The notes under the pieces are model-generated. The model saw only the letters and a list, made by a program, of their open reading frames with translations. It was not told the DNA's origin and made no database searches. Positions 26,701 through 34,246 of a stretch of DNA of 64,000 nt are shown piece after piece (position 1 is the first letter of the stretch; every line of letters starts with the position of its first letter). The position numbers and the translations under genes were made by a program. This DNA is from Limnomonas spitsbergensis (taxonomy: Eukaryota; Chlorophyta; Chlorophyceae; Chlamydomonadales). Location: positions 4,949,001-5,013,000 of the forward strand of contig JAYJMM010000039.1 of assembly GCA_037349105.1 (NCBI GenBank). The letters run 5' to 3'.

Positions 26701-27957
26701 GACAAAATCTAGACCGGCCTATGGCCGGTGGCTTGAGCAGCAGGGCTTTCTGTGACGGGCCTCCGCAGCTGCAGGCCTGGATGTACCTCAGCTGTAGCTG
26801 TAGCAGTGCAGTAGCTGTAGCTGTGCAGTAGCTGTAGCTGTACAGTAGCTGTAACTGTGCCGGCTGCAGGCTTGGATGTACCTCAGTTGTAGCTGAAAGC
26901 ACTGAAAGGAATAGGTGATTAGTTTGGCATGGGTGACGTACACTGACGTTTGGCAGCAGGAGTTTGGGCAACCCTGGGGCTCCTGGCACGTTCATGACAA
27001 GGTACCGGTGATGGATTTAGCCCAGTGGTTTCAAATCCATTGAGCTGGATCCTGAGATCTACTTTGCAGATAGTAGGTTCTCCACACTGAGAAGCCATGA
27101 AACCCGAGCGGAACTGCGGGATTTGAAGGCACGCTTGCCAGCCACCCACCGCATGCTGCCAGAGGTCTTTTATTTGGCGGGTGCCCGCCCCGCGTCATGG
27201 GCGGGAATGGGTACCGGTAACGCTTGCTGTTTTAAAAACGAGGAAGGGCGGGTTTTTTAAAACGGAATTGAGCTGTACAGCGGAGGCGTTAAGGAGCAGG
27301 AGGCAGTTCGCAAAGGCAACAATTTAGGAGCAGGAGTTGGGGGATATCTAGGGATGCCTAGCGCGTTACTTCGCAAAGTATAATCAATTTAGCCTGCTCC
27401 GTCGTTTCACCTTCGATGAGGAGCAATGGGTGTATCCCAGGCTCCCAGCACAGGTAAGAGTTGACTGTTGTGAGAAGATGGGTTGGCTGGTGCGGTTGTA
27501 ACGCCTGTGTGTCAAAACAAGGCCCCAATGTGTGTCAAATCCATGTCCCAATGTCTGTGATCTAGCTCTGGCTGTGAAGGAGTTTAGGCGGGTGCAACAC
27601 ACGGTGCCAGGCCGTCGTCCCCCCTCCTCTTCCCATCATACACCCTGCCCTGGCTGCCTCCGACATCCCCCTCCCCCTACGGTGGGTGGTAGGTGAATGT
27701 ATGTGTGCCTGCCGCCCACTGCCCTCCTCAACCATTACATACCAGATGACGGATCGTTCCAAGTCACTCTCGACCCTGATGGATAGACTGACCGATTCTG
27801 ATGACCCTCCTCTTTTGATTCACAGGTGTCGCACGACCAGTTCCTAATTGAGGCCACAGTGGATGAGTTGTGGATGTGCGAGAATGGACACGTGTCACCC
27901 TTCCACGGGACGTTTGCTGAATATAAGCAACGGCTCAAGCTGCTCAGCAAGAGCTGA
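2788..27957 (+). CDS. ABCF3: ABCF3/GCN20-type ATP-binding protein, 20 exons
   Basis: Soluble twin-cassette ABC ATPase of the ABCF (GCN20) class. Family members bind GCN1/ribosomes in translation control and carry no membrane domain. Exons: 2788-2940, 3223-3295, 5178-5296, 7233-7340, 9333-9432 (or from 9327), 10695-10775, 11418-11482, 12138-12188, 13517-13591, 14846-15002, 15592-15678, 16818-16864, 17575-17870, 19251-19323, 20470-20569, 21527-21611, 25158-25227, 25567-25773, 26436-26552, 27826-27957. All phases agree and give 731 aa, near the plant length of about 715. Walker A GRNGTGKTT (207-215) is split across exons 6/7; signature FSGGW is 354-358; Walker B LLLLDEP is 374-380. Second cassette: GPNGIGKST (551-559), LSGGQ (637-641), LLDEP (659-663), SHD (690-692). 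The N-terminus (FDFGEEGEGAF-like region in exon 1) also matches the family. Introns after exons 8 and 15 use GC donors. Exons 2, 3 and 5 are the least certain. Confidence 0.93.
3020..3615. repeat. ATGC-rich simple sequence around exon 2
   Basis: Runs of ATGCATGC and of GCCATGC/CCACGC units occur in introns 1 and 2 on both sides of exon 2. They generate several short overlapping open frames rich in Met-His-Ala-Cys that I treat as non-coding. Confidence 0.6.
4350..4690. repeat. 21-bp minisatellite in ABCF3 intron 2
   Basis: About 16 tandem copies of a 21-bp unit (CATGCATCTGTTGCGCACAGT, with GCG/GAA and other substitutions). Because 21 is a multiple of three, the array is open in several frames on both strands, which explains spurious ORFs encoding repeats such as ASVAHSH or MHDCAQQ. 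Confidence 0.85.
4695..5125 (+). repeat. Degenerate copies of the exon 3 acceptor and 5' half
   Basis: Three diverged copies, near 4695-4800, 4880-4975 and 5028-5120, of the segment that holds the exon 3 acceptor and first ~80 exon bases (true copy 5165-5260). They share the CCAGGTGCTGC-like junction and the later GGTCCACCTG-like stretch. They lie upstream of the real exon. Confidence 0.6.
5340..5480 (+). repeat. Copies of the exon 3 donor region
   Basis: Two copies (about 5343-5385 and 5438-5475) of the end of exon 3, seen as TTTCCTCCAAGCACCTGAT and a shorter variant. They follow the true exon end at 5296, each with telomere-like CCCTCAACCC sequence between. Confidence 0.65.
5631..6325. mobile_element. 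Inverted-repeat (MITE-like) element in intron 3
   Basis: The ends are inverted repeats of about 25 bp: TACCGTAAAACCACTTTA at 5631 and the complement of TAAAGTGGTTCTACGGTA ending at 6325. The interior is rich in a recurring motif of the type CGCGCACCCC followed by AATTTAA, from both sides, and has no transposase. A TA dinucleotide is found at each edge, which may be the target duplication. Likely a non-autonomous DNA transposon. Confidence 0.6.
5942..6015 (+). pseudogene. tRNA-like sequence with pol III A and B boxes
   Basis: GGCTCAGTGGT at 5951-5961 fits an A box, and GCAGTTCGAATCC at 5994-6006 fits a B box with TTCGAAT loop, at tRNA-like spacing. A possible anticodon stem (CTTAG/CTGAG) encloses a 9-nt instead of 7-nt loop. 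The acceptor stem is poor. I read this as a tRNA pseudogene or SINE-type head inside the inverted-repeat element rather than a working tRNA. Confidence 0.35.
6665..7150 (+). repeat. Tandem copies of the exon 4 acceptor region
   Basis: Four to five diverged copies with ~100-130 bp spacing (near 6670, 6775, 6885, 6985, 7100) of the sequence around the true acceptor at 7232. Each has a pyrimidine tract, GTGCAGCAA-like junction, CGCTGCCGC-like stretch and a later GACA.AGCCAA core. Confidence 0.65.
7341..8165 (+). repeat. Copies of exon 4 and its donor flank in intron 4
   Basis: Diverged copies of exon 4 (CGTGATGAGGCCACCA core) with the following intron start (GCTGGTCCAGGGC) occur near 7455-7530, 7585-7730, 7945-8000, 8035-8120 and 8150. 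Between 7730 and 7940 lies a run of GGTTCAAGGATA-type telomere-like units. Stops and frame breaks show that most copies are not exons. Confidence 0.65.
8205..8350. repeat. Interspersed repeat, inverted partner at 60170-60315
   Basis: This ~145-bp segment (TTGCTTGCCCAGGGGGG ... AACTTCACA) matches the reverse complement of 60170-60315. A shorter related piece lies at 55055-55140. No coding capacity was seen. Confidence 0.7.
9015..9295 (+). repeat. Copies of the exon 5 acceptor and 5' end
   Basis: Three copies, at about 9021, 9128 and 9240, of the junction AG plus exon start (GCAGATGCTGCAGCC-like), each followed by a pyrimidine-rich spacer with TTCTCAC and CTTCCACCCC. They stand upstream of the true exon at 9333 and keep usable AGs. 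Confidence 0.75.
10081..10676 (+). repeat. 60-bp array of ten decoy 3' splice sites
   Basis: Ten nearly identical 60-bp units (the last 56 bp) each hold CTGCCTGTTTGCAG followed by GTGGGAATGATTTGATC. That is the acceptor and first ~17 bases of exon 6, whose true copy follows at 10677-10711 with one base changed in the exon part. A further degenerate copy sits at 9925-9945. In the exon 6 frame every decoy runs into TGA within about 13 codons. A 322-codon antisense frame across the array is a by-product. Confidence 0.92.
10970..11215. repeat. CA-rich and C-rich simple sequence
   Basis: ACACACAC runs, GTACATCAG repeats and a (CCCCCA) tract lie in intron 6. No gene was seen. Confidence 0.6.
11741..11795 (+). 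repeat. Copy of the exon 7 donor junction
   Basis: CAGCTGCCAGGTCAGCTCTCAGCCCTGAA at this site mirrors the true exon 7 end and intron start at 11468-11510, including the GT donor context. Confidence 0.7.
12215..12375 (+). repeat. Dispersed short repeat (GGTCCCCATCGGCCCAGTGG family)
   Basis: One of at least ten diverged copies of a 100-200 bp interspersed family in this window. Features are TTCAGC near one end, GTGCAGCAAGCCC, and GTCCCCATCGGCCCAGTGG followed by GCCC. It is in intron 8. Confidence 0.6.
12380..12655 (+). repeat. 14-bp repeats and telomere-like units
   Basis: Four copies of GGTTTCAGGGTTTG (12384-12440) are followed by CCCTAAACCCTA-type units mixed with GCACTAAACCCT and GTCTGGCA motifs to 12655. 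Confidence 0.7.
13080..13516 (+). repeat. Degenerate acceptor/telomere-like repeats before exon 9
   Basis: At least seven units of roughly 60 bp combine CTCCTGGATCACCAGG or CTCCCAG with ACCCTAAACCCT. The last unit runs into the true acceptor at 13516. Some AGGC/AGGT sites resemble the exon 9 junction, so this is probably another acceptor-derived array, but divergence makes that weaker than in other introns. Confidence 0.5.
14565..14845 (+). repeat. ~70-bp repeats ending in the exon 10 acceptor
   Basis: Five units contain CTGCTGATGATCTGCTTCC (14572, 14630, 14681, 14748, 14808), four followed by TAGGGTTTAGGG-like sequence. The fifth continues into the true acceptor at 14845. The conserved part is the branch-point/pyrimidine zone of the intron. 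Confidence 0.8.
15488..15530 (+). repeat. Degenerate copy of the exon 11 start
   Basis: CTGCAGGCACCGAG and the following CTTCTGGCCAGGCTAT mirror the true acceptor and exon start at 15588-15632 (CAGGCGCCGAG ... TCTAGCCGGGCTAT). It is 100 bp upstream of exon 11. Confidence 0.65.
15775..16085 (+). repeat. Copies of the exon 11 donor region
   Basis: Segments at 15778-15842 and 16020-16082 repeat the end of exon 11 and the first ~55 intron bases (true copy 15660-15727): CTTGTCAGGTGGTGCGC and CTTGCCCAGGAGTTGCGC, then CTGCCTC..TCCACTTGCTG-like sequence. Confidence 0.7.
18195..18500 (+). repeat. AGATCTCCCC/CCCTAA array in intron 13
   Basis: About eight ~20-bp units alternate CCCTAA-type telomere-like sequence with AAGATCTCCCC (18232-18365), then looser CCCTAAACC units to 18500. 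Confidence 0.75.
18720..19125 (+). repeat. Copies of the exon 14 acceptor and 5' end
   Basis: Five diverged units of ~90-100 bp carry CCCACCTGCCAGGTACAA-like junctions (near 18735, 18821, 18908, 19001, 19101), AATTGAAATCC and ACGATT..TTGTTTCC. The true acceptor is at 19250. The exon part (TACAACGCCAATC) is retained. Confidence 0.82.
20060..20455 (+). repeat. 35-bp telomere-like tandem repeat in intron 14
   Basis: Six close copies of a 35-bp unit (TCCTTGACCCTAGCCCCTTC plus CCTATAACCCTAGG), then six looser CCTTAACCCTTGGTCCTT units that end just before exon 15. Confidence 0.88.
20672..21040 (+). repeat. Copies of the exon 15 end and GC donor
   Basis: Three diverged copies (20672-20765, 20848-20940, 20965-21030) of the last ~40 bases of exon 15 plus the intron start (true copy 20530-20590). 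The core is CATCAGCTTCAAGGATGTCTC-like and AGGCTATA, and between them are CTGTACCGCACTG repeats. Confidence 0.75.
21285..21482 (+). repeat. Copies of the exon 16 acceptor
   Basis: CTCTGCCCCCAAGTGGCCC, GTCCCCAGTTGGCCCCACGT and CTCTGCCCCTAGGTGGCCC recur at about 21290, 21370 and 21440 before the true junction at 21526. They resemble the acceptor plus the first exon bases. Confidence 0.75.
21715..22320 (+). other. Donor copy and inverted repeat enclosing an ORF fragment
   Basis: GGCAAGTGAGTTCCAAA at 21717 copies the exon 16 donor. A perfect 24-bp inverted repeat (21743-21766 and 22245-22268, core TCTCCCGTGCGCATGCCT) encloses an open frame from 21983 whose first ~85 codons are acidic then mixed and look more coding-like than their surroundings. 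I do not recognise the product. It may be a captured gene fragment in a small transposon inside intron 16. Confidence 0.4.
22385..22625. repeat. GA-rich tract
   Basis: Repeated GAGAGAGA, AAGATTGAGA and GAGCTAGAGAG runs in intron 16. No gene was seen. Confidence 0.6.
23245..23770 (+). repeat. Three ~175-bp tandem repeats
   Basis: Units beginning TAGCTACCCTA at 23251, 23421 and 23599 each contain GATCTGGACCA, GGACCCCCTGA, TCTCAGGTCCA and CCGGGTGCCCC. Together with flanking unrecognised DNA (22630-24230) they form a ~2-kb insertion-like block in intron 16. Confidence 0.75.
24235..24436. mobile_element. ~200-bp foldback (MITE-like) element
   Basis: The two halves are inverted copies of each other. 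Termini are CACTTAGGGGGTCGGACGAG and, at the other end, CTGACTCCCTAAGTG. The inner arms (GATGGAGTCTTTCCACCCG and its complement-like GTGTGGAAAGGCTCCGTCC) also pair. A transcript would form one long hairpin. No ORF; no clear target duplication. Confidence 0.65.
24800..25100 (+). repeat. Copies of the exon 17 acceptor and 5' end
   Basis: GCTCGCCAGGTCCACC followed by GCCTCATCTC recurs at about 24806 and 24910, and CGCTGGTCCGACCATTTTGG at 25008 and 25062. The true junction (25157) reads GCTCGCCAGGTCCACCCTG. The last two decoys are an exact 54-bp duplication that has lost the AG. Confidence 0.8.
25240..25435 (+). repeat. ~49-bp tandem repeat in intron 17
   Basis: Four near-identical copies containing AGTGGGCTGTCGTGG and GTTGGGCACAGACACATG. 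Confidence 0.9.
25830..26020 (+). repeat. Two degenerate copies of the exon 19 start
   Basis: CAGCTGACAG...CCGCGCATCATGCTCATAC at 25830-25885 and CAGCTGGCAG...CCGCGCATTATGCTCATAC at 25967-26015 mirror the true acceptor and exon start (26433-26475, CAGCTGACG...CCTCACATCATGCTCCTGG). Each is followed by CGCACCCGCA-type sequence and GTGCGACATTGAGC-like flank. Confidence 0.72.
26650..26910. repeat. GTAGCTG-rich dispersed repeat in intron 19
   Basis: AGCTGTAGCTGTGCAGTAGCTG runs next to GGCCTATGGCCGGTGGCTTGAG. This is a member of the same dispersed family as 12215-12375. The rest of intron 19 (to 27825) shows nothing recognisable. Confidence 0.5.
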
Positions 27958-30049
27958 GGTTTGCTATGATAGCATGGGACTCCTGCTGGATTCGAACAAC
28001 GGCACTTTTCGCAAACCAGAGTTGTATTTTTGTTCCAGAGGAAATAAGTTGTCTAGGTCAGGGGATGATTTATTTCGGTTTATTTTGAAAGAGGATTGTG
28101 GGAGCGCCTCTACTGGGTGTATTGCTACTTTCAATGACGGCACACCTCTGGGCCATTGCTAGCAAAGGCCTAAGTTGGGAGAAGGAAACATAATTTAAGA
28201 GGGGGGGGAAGGAAAGAGGGGAACACGAAGAGTGAAAATACCCCTCCCCCCCCTTTTCAGAAAGGCCGTGACTACCGGTTGGGCCAGGCAGTTGCCACCC
28301 ACCAACTTCTGAGATTGCTTTGCCTGGCAGCCTGGCAGGCCTCGCGGTGATAGCGATCGCGATTGCTGCTTCTAATAATTATTATTCATATCGTATTTAG
28401 GCTAGAAGTGATCGGTGTGGACTGCTCCCTGTGCCTTAGAACGGTTTCGCCCCCTACCTCAGGTGGAGATGCTGCCCGGCAGGTGAAAAGTAACCATAGG
28501 ACGAATTTAGGTTACCAGAATGACAGGTGTGATTTACAGACTGTACACCGCACTATACACGAGCTTAACCTCAGAGACGCGTGAACACAATGATTAATTA
28601 TTATCGGTTTGCAAAGGACTTAATGCGAAAATTTTGTAGACCTCACCTCCATCTTGTGGACACCAACTTTAATTCCACTTTCACCGAAAATCCCACTTTC
28701 AATTTTCATCCCAATGCACTAAGTTTTCGCATAAGCTTTGTTTATTTATGACATGAGCAAGAGGAGACCGGGGAGCAGGGAAACCGTTACGTGGCCAACA
28801 TTAGGAAGCCTTGGTCCACAGTTTCCTGTTCAACATGCTGTCAAGCAGACTCATGGTCATTGGAATAATAATTGGTCGGGGGCGTTGATAACAAAACACC
28901 GGAACAAGTACTTGCCATTGCCAGTAGTCAGTTTGTGGTTTCAGCATAAGAACTTAAGGCGAAGCCCCTCACAGCCCGAGATGATCACATGAAGCACTCA
29001 GGTGTTGGACTTGGTCTTCTTTGCCTTCCCGGCCTCTCCTTTAGTTCCTTTCCCCTCTCTTCCTTTTAGTCCCTTCTTTACTCCCTTCTGAACAATTTTG
29101 CGCCCACGTGGCCGAGCTTTGAGCGGGCCCAGAGGTGTAACGTTATTGACATAAAGCACAGCAGGTTTATGGAAATACATTGCGGTCAAACGGTACAGTA
29201 CGGATAAATGGCCAATACCGTGTTTTCACACGGTACAGTATTGCAATATGGTCATACAGTGCGGTAGACGGTAAGGGATTTGGGCCCTAACGGCCATACT
29301 GGGTAACCCTGAAGCGTACATGTGAAGGAAATGAAACTGTGTACCCTTTTATAGTATCACTAACTACCGGTATTAAATTATGCCTCATCTCTGAGAAACC
29401 GCCGGATGCTGCGGGGCAGCGGAATAGTGGCTGAAGCGTTCGGTGTTCAAGGAAAGCAAGGAAATAACCCGCGTGCTCCCGCTGCTATGAAGCTGCGATC
29501 CGAACATGTGAAAATTTCTGCAAGGAGTTTATCGCTAAAATAAACATGCCAGCGCAAAACGCTTGCCAAGCCATGAGGTGCATTATGATCCACGCACTCC
29601 AAAGTTGTAGTGCTCAATGAGGGGGGCTGAATCATCCTCATCATTACCGACATGATCAAAATTATGAGCCCCCCCAACTCAGGTCAGATGATACAACATG
29701 CAGTACAAGATAGCCTATCGAACCAGGCTTTAGGGTTACTTGCCTTGAAGATGCAACACCACCTTCAGGATGCAAGTTCAACCAAACGCATACTTGAATT
29801 TCCACCACAAAGCCTACCACAGGGCGAACATAACATACCCATAAGAGAAAACCGCCATGAGGGAGTTGCGTCTTTCTTGTTGCCTCATGCTAACGGCGCG
29901 GATGTGGCTACAGCCCCAAGCTGCGTGCGTTGTTTCCTTAACCTCCACGCCCTAGTAGGGCGAAGCTTTCTCTCTTTGCAAGTATACAACAACAACATAA
30001 AATTTCACACAGTGTCCCTAAAGGGCCTAGCTAGTTGCTGCTCCTCCTC
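27958..30049. other. Convergent intergenic region with dispersed repeats
   Basis: Lies between the 3' ends of the ABCF3-like and armadillo genes. It holds a repeat at 28257-28600 related to 34555-34910, and a GCGCCC...GGCCGAGC...GAGGTGTAACGTTATTGAC motif at 29098-29150 that recurs elsewhere. A lysine-rich 63-codon frame (29189-28998, -) overlaps this motif and is not convincing as a gene. Confidence 0.5.
28257..28605. repeat. Dispersed repeat, second copy at 34555-34910
   Basis: ~340 bp share order and sequence with the later copy: GGCAGTTGCCAC, AGCGATCGCGATTGCTGC, ATATCGTATTTAGGCT, GGAACGGTTTCG, GCGTGAACACAATGATTAATT. The two copies flank the armadillo gene. No coding capacity. Confidence 0.75.
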
Positions 30050-32806
30050 CTAAGCCCTTGGGACCCCTGCTTCCATGCTGGCTACGGCCTCCCTGAGAGC
30101 TTCAAGAGCCCCCTCAGCTTGCCCCCTCACGACGTCCGAGCTTGTCTTTTTCAGCAACACCTCCAGACTAGGTTCAGCTCCCGCAGACGCAATTGCGGCG
30201 GCAAAACTGCCACTCGCCAGCGACCAAAGCGCGCCTGCGGCATGCTCCTGCTCCTCCTCAGAGCTCACCACGCCCAACATCTTGACGAGCACATGAGCGG
30301 CACCCCCGGCGATGGCGTCGGCCCTGATTTCTGGCGTCAGCAGTAACACGTTTCGCAACACGCCCACTACCTCCTGTCGCACCGGCTGCGACGCAGACTG
30401 CATGAGGGCAACAAGCAACTGCACCATCAGTCGAAACCATATGTGTGCCTCGTCTTCCGTGCCCTCCTCCTTCCAGTCCAAAGGAAACGCCGTCAAGTTC
30501 TTCAGAGCTCCTGCCGCCTGCTCCTGCACGAGGGGCGAGGTCGAGCGCATGAGATCAAGGAGTTGGTTTCTGATCGGTCGACCCCCTTTGCCGCTGAGGA
30601 CTGCAGCGATGATCGAGGGCTTCGTTTGACTGTGAGAGTCAGTGTCAAGCAGGATGTTCCGAAGCGCGCCGAGGACCTGGGCCTGCATTTTCATCACCGC
30701 ATCCGCGGTGGCATCCGCTTTCTCTCCTTCGAGCAGCGCGAACAGAATCTGGACAACACCCTCCTCCTTGGCCCTCAGCCGGTCAGGTGCATGCAGCAGT
30801 AGGTTACGGAGGCAGCCTGCCGCATGGTCCGCCATCTGGAGCGCCAAACATCCCAGGGTCTTGCCCAAGCTCAGTTCAAGCAGCTGAACGACCGCCGGCA
30901 GAACCCCCGAAGCGACCGCCCTGACCTCCGCACTCTCGACATTGGACGCAAGGTTCCTCATTACGCCCACGCAAATGAAAATCGTGTCGATGTTGTGCGC
31001 GCTTAAAGGCACCAACTGCGGGCGGGCAACGTCCTTAAAGACCCGCACCAGCGGCCCCGCACCCTTGTGGGCCACCAGCCTGGCCTGGCACTGCGGGTGC
31101 ATTGTCAGGAAGTACAGGGCCTTCACAGCCAGCAGCTGAGATTGCAGGCTTGTTGCCCTTTGCAAAGTATTGATGGACGGCTCTGATGCAAACAGCCGCG
31201 AGAGGGCCCTGCAAGTAGATGCCATCCCTGCCCGATTTGACTCCTGGACAGCGAGGGAGGCAATCATGTTCACCGCAGCGTACTGCAAGTCGGGACTCTG
31301 GCCTCTGTCCAGCATCTGCACGAGGCGCGTCATGAAGGCAGGAGTCAGCACCAGCCGCCGCTTCCCCCCACTGCCGCTGCTGTTGTTGCTAAGGTTGATG
31401 ATGCTGCTGCCACTACCGTCAATGACGCACATATCAAGGCGAAGGGCGCACAGCGCTCTCACAGCCAACAAAGACACGCGGTCGTCGGCAGAGGCGTCCA
31501 GCATCAGCGGCGTCAGGCAAGGGATGGCGCCAGCCGAAACGATCTTTGCCGCGTTGCGGCTGCCCCTCTCGGCCATGCTGCACAAAAACATCAATGCCGG
31601 TTCGATCACGACCCTGGCGGACTGCCGCGCGGTGAGCAGGTGGACAAGAGCTGGCAGGACCCCTCCCGCGATCAGCTCCGTGTCTACTAAGCCGCATAGT
31701 GCGGCTAGGTAGAGCAAGCCTGCCGATGTACGCTGGATATCTTGCCTGCACTCTTGGTCCACATCTTGGCACATTCCGCGGGTGAGCAGGCGGACGACTG
31801 ATGCGACGGCGCCGCTGGCTGAAAACACTTTGCTTACGACAACGTCACTGCTGCCGTGAAGCATGTTATGCAGCACCGCGCCCGCATGACGGCGAAGGTC
31901 GTCACTTTCCATCTGATAAGCTGAACAAGGGCGGCGGATGCAGCCGTCAAGCAGGCAGATCAGGGGTGTGGCGGCGCCCGCCGTGAACAAGAGGGCCAAG
32001 TTACCCTCGCTTGCCATCGTCAAGGCGTGGAGGGCCTTGACAGCCCCATCAACAACAACGATGTTGTCAGAGTCCAAAAGCTTGACGAGCAGCTTGATAG
32101 CACCGCAAGCTCCGGCTTGCTCCCGCAGATCCCCGTTCTGCGCCAAGCTCGCCAGCGCAAACGACGCCTTCCTCTGCAACACTGGCAACTTAGACTTGAG
32201 TAGTCGCACCAGCGGCTCAATGAGGCCGCACTCATAAGCCATGCCCTCAAGGTTTTCCACCCGTGAAGCAAGGCTGGCGATCACTGAAGCTGCTTTAGAA
32301 TGCATATCCTCCGAGCAATTCTCCCCGAGCAAGGCAGCCAAGAGTGGGACCGCGCCGGCGGCGCAAACTAACGCGTGGGTGGCCGGGCATCTATCCAGCA
32401 GGTTCTGCAAGTCCACCAGCACCTCTTCTCGCTCTTCGTCCGAACCTGCAGAGGCTATGCGCTGGAGTAGCTTCGCAATGTCCCCAAGAGGACTAACCTC
32501 CTTGGTGCCGCTGCTGCTGCCACTCACGCTGGTCCCGCTGCCACTAAGGCCTCCCATTGGCAAAGTGGCGTCAGCCAGGCTGGGCGGTGCGCCATGGATC
32601 GATTGCGAGCCGCCAAGGACCCTCCTGCGGCCACCCTTGCCGCCATTGCCGCCCCTGCCGCTGCTGCTTGACATGTCACCGTCGCCGCAGCCACCTTCCC
32701 TGCCGCCGCCGCTTTTGTCCCTGGTCGTGACGCTGGATCCCTGGTCACCCTCGGCTGCTCGCCAGCCCTCCTCGACGATTTGAAGAGATGTCAGCTGGCT
32801 GGGCAA
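30050..32806 (-). CDS. Armadillo-repeat protein, uninterrupted ORF
   Basis: A 918-codon frame whose residues ~100-910 are successive helical ARM-type repeats, recognised by recurring patterns such as GAVPLLAALL, RKASFALASLA, GAIKLLVKLL, AAVNMIASLA and GVLPAVVQLL. ARM arrays form superhelical protein-binding scaffolds; the partner here is unknown. A Gly/Ser/Arg-rich low-complexity N-terminus (residues ~25-100) precedes them. The frame opens upstream of 32806 with no in-frame ATG there, so translation may start at Met45 (32674) or come from an unseen upstream exon. A complete 2.7-kb ORF without introns contrasts with the finely split neighbours. No signal peptide or membrane segment was seen. 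The ARM call is firm; the N-terminus is not. Confidence 0.88.
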   Translation of the reverse strand: MPSQLTSLQIVEEGWRAAEGDQGSSVTTRDKSGGGREGGCGDGDMSSSSGRGGNGGKGGRRRVLGGSQSIHGAPPSLADATLPMGGLSGSGTSVSGSSSGTKEVSPLGDIAKLLQRIASAGSDEEREEVLVDLQNLLDRCPATHALVCAAGAVPLLAALLGENCSEDMHSKAASVIASLASRVENLEGMAYECGLIEPLVRLLKSKLPVLQRKASFALASLAQNGDLREQAGACGAIKLLVKLLDSDNIVVVDGAVKALHALTMASEGNLALLFTAGAATPLICLLDGCIRRPCSAYQMESDDLRRHAGAVLHNMLHGSSDVVVSKVFSASGAVASVVRLLTRGMCQDVDQECRQDIQRTSAGLLYLAALCGLVDTELIAGGVLPALVHLLTARQSARVVIEPALMFLCSMAERGSRNAAKIVSAGAIPCLTPLMLDASADDRVSLLAVRALCALRLDMCVIDGSGSSIINLSNNSSGSGGKRRLVLTPAFMTRLVQMLDRGQSPDLQYAAVNMIASLAVQESNRAGMASTCRALSRLFASEPSINTLQRATSLQSQLLAVKALYFLTMHPQCQARLVAHKGAGPLVRVFKDVARPQLVPLSAHNIDTIFICVGVMRNLASNVESAEVRAVASGVLPAVVQLLELSLGKTLGCLALQMADHAAGCLRNLLLHAPDRLRAKEEGVVQILFALLEGEKADATADAVMKMQAQVLGALRNILLDTDSHSQTKPSIIAAVLSGKGGRPIRNQLLDLMRSTSPLVQEQAAGALKNLTAFPLDWKEEGTEDEAHIWFRLMVQLLVALMQSASQPVRQEVVGVLRNVLLLTPEIRADAIAGGAAHVLVKMLGVVSSEEEQEHAAGALWSLASGSFAAAIASAGAEPSLEVLLKKTSSDVVRGQAEGALEALREAVASMEAGVPRA

Positions 32807-33804
32807 GTCACTCTGGGCTCTTTTTATTTGACGCCCGGATGGCCTCTGTCGTCCTAGGGGGATGCATGGGTTTAGGGTTTAAAGTTAGGGTTAAGATGAC
32901 GGCAGCAGTGTTGATTGAGATACTAAGCTGCCAATGGCTGACATGGTAGGTATGCCATGATTGGCTTCCGATAATTGAGATGGTTGGGATGATTGGCTTC
33001 CATTGGTGGACATGATTGGGACGACTGGCTGCCAGGATTGAGAGGATTGAGAGGATTGAGAGGATTGAGACTCTGCTGGCTGCGTGGGATATCATGACAG
33101 CAGTTCTGAATCAGTGCTCGGCGCCCACCCCGCCCACAACCCCACCGAGGCTTCGCCTCGAGTCCATGGCAAAGCTGAGCTTTTAGATAGTCCCTGAAAT
33201 GGGGTCGAGATAGAATGAAGGTTCCTATAAAACCCTAACTCAAACACTGCTGCTCCAGGAAAGAATAGTTGAAAAAGCATGACAGCATGAGGCTGCAGGT
33301 AGGCAAGGCTCCTATCACAAGGTTTATAGGTTGCTTCAGCTGCAATTTGAAAACATCATGGTCTGTGGCTGGTAAGGGAGGTCCCAGTTCAGTACACGTT
33401 TGCTGAGACCTCCAGCCGCAGCCCGGTCAAATTTTTTGAGTTGAAGTCAGCCCCTTGGCTTCTCAATCGCCTGGCAAAGGTAGAAGGTGTACCAGACCAA
33501 ACTCCGGTCTGCAGCTGCAAACTAATTCATGACACCTCAGACATCCAGGGGCAGGGATGTATTTAGTGGTTACTGGTTACGAGTCGTAACCAACGTGGTA
33601 ACCAAACAATTTATTCGGCGAAGCCTAGTTCAGAAGCGCGGTAACGAAAATCGAAGTAATCAATTCGGGTCGGGAAGTTTTTGGCGGCGAGCGCTTCATA
33701 AAAAAATCCGTCAGAACTGGTTGCTTCTGCTACCAAAAATAATTCTGAATGCCCCAAAAAAACTTCCTGTCCATGAGCCTAGGCCCTTAGTGGCTGGCTG
33801 CTGC

Positions 33805-34015
33805 TCTCATGGGTGGCCATAACGTGCATGGGTGGCTGTTACATGTATGGGTAGCTGTTGCATGCATGGGTGGCTGTTGTACGCATGGGTAGCTGTTACA
33901 TGTTTGGGTAGCTGTTGCGAGCATGGGTGGCTATTACAGGCATAAGTGGCTGCTGGACGCATGGGTAGCTGTTGCATGCATGGGTGGCTGCTACACGCAT
34001 GGGTGCCTGATCTCT
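33805..34015. repeat. ~24-bp minisatellite
   Basis: About nine copies of GCATGGGTGGCTGTTGCAT-type units with point changes. Confidence 0.85.
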
Positions 34016-34134
34016 GCACGCATGGTCTTTAATGAGATGGACAGGAGAGTGGTCCGAAATAAATCCCTGATATGGCACATGAATCCTGCATGAATGCCAG
34101 TGCAGTGCAATGCAATACATCTTGCAGCAAGCCC

Positions 34135-34246
34135 AGCTGCCTAGGTCACCCTCCCAACAGCCCGGACTTGAGTCCGATCGATAACTTTTGGGGATACATG
34201 AAGGCCAAGATGGACGCTAAGGGTCACCGCCTTACCGGCCGTTGAG
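34135..34246 (+). pseudogene. Tc1/mariner-type transposase C-terminal remnant
   Basis: Reads PPNSPDLSPIDNFWGYMK in one frame. This corresponds to the NSPDLNPIENxW block around the last catalytic acidic residue of Tc1/mariner-IS630 DDE transposases. The frame continues to a stop at about 34246. Nothing matching the N-terminal part was found, so this is a fragment. The motif is distinctive, so the family call is fairly safe despite the short length. Confidence 0.7.

Noticed and set aside
26985..27090. Possible tRNA-like A box (TTAGCCCAGTGGT)
   Set aside because: No B box follows and no stems are formed.
28998..29189. 63-codon lysine-rich minus-strand frame
   Set aside because: Formed by a CTTC/CCTTT-rich tract plus a dispersed repeat motif; a similar frame appears with the same motif at 59778-59966, so it tracks the repeat, not a gene.
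30312..32783. Plus-strand frames of 60-180 codons opposite the armadillo gene
   Set aside because: Antisense shadows of an ORF with strong codon bias; no homology.
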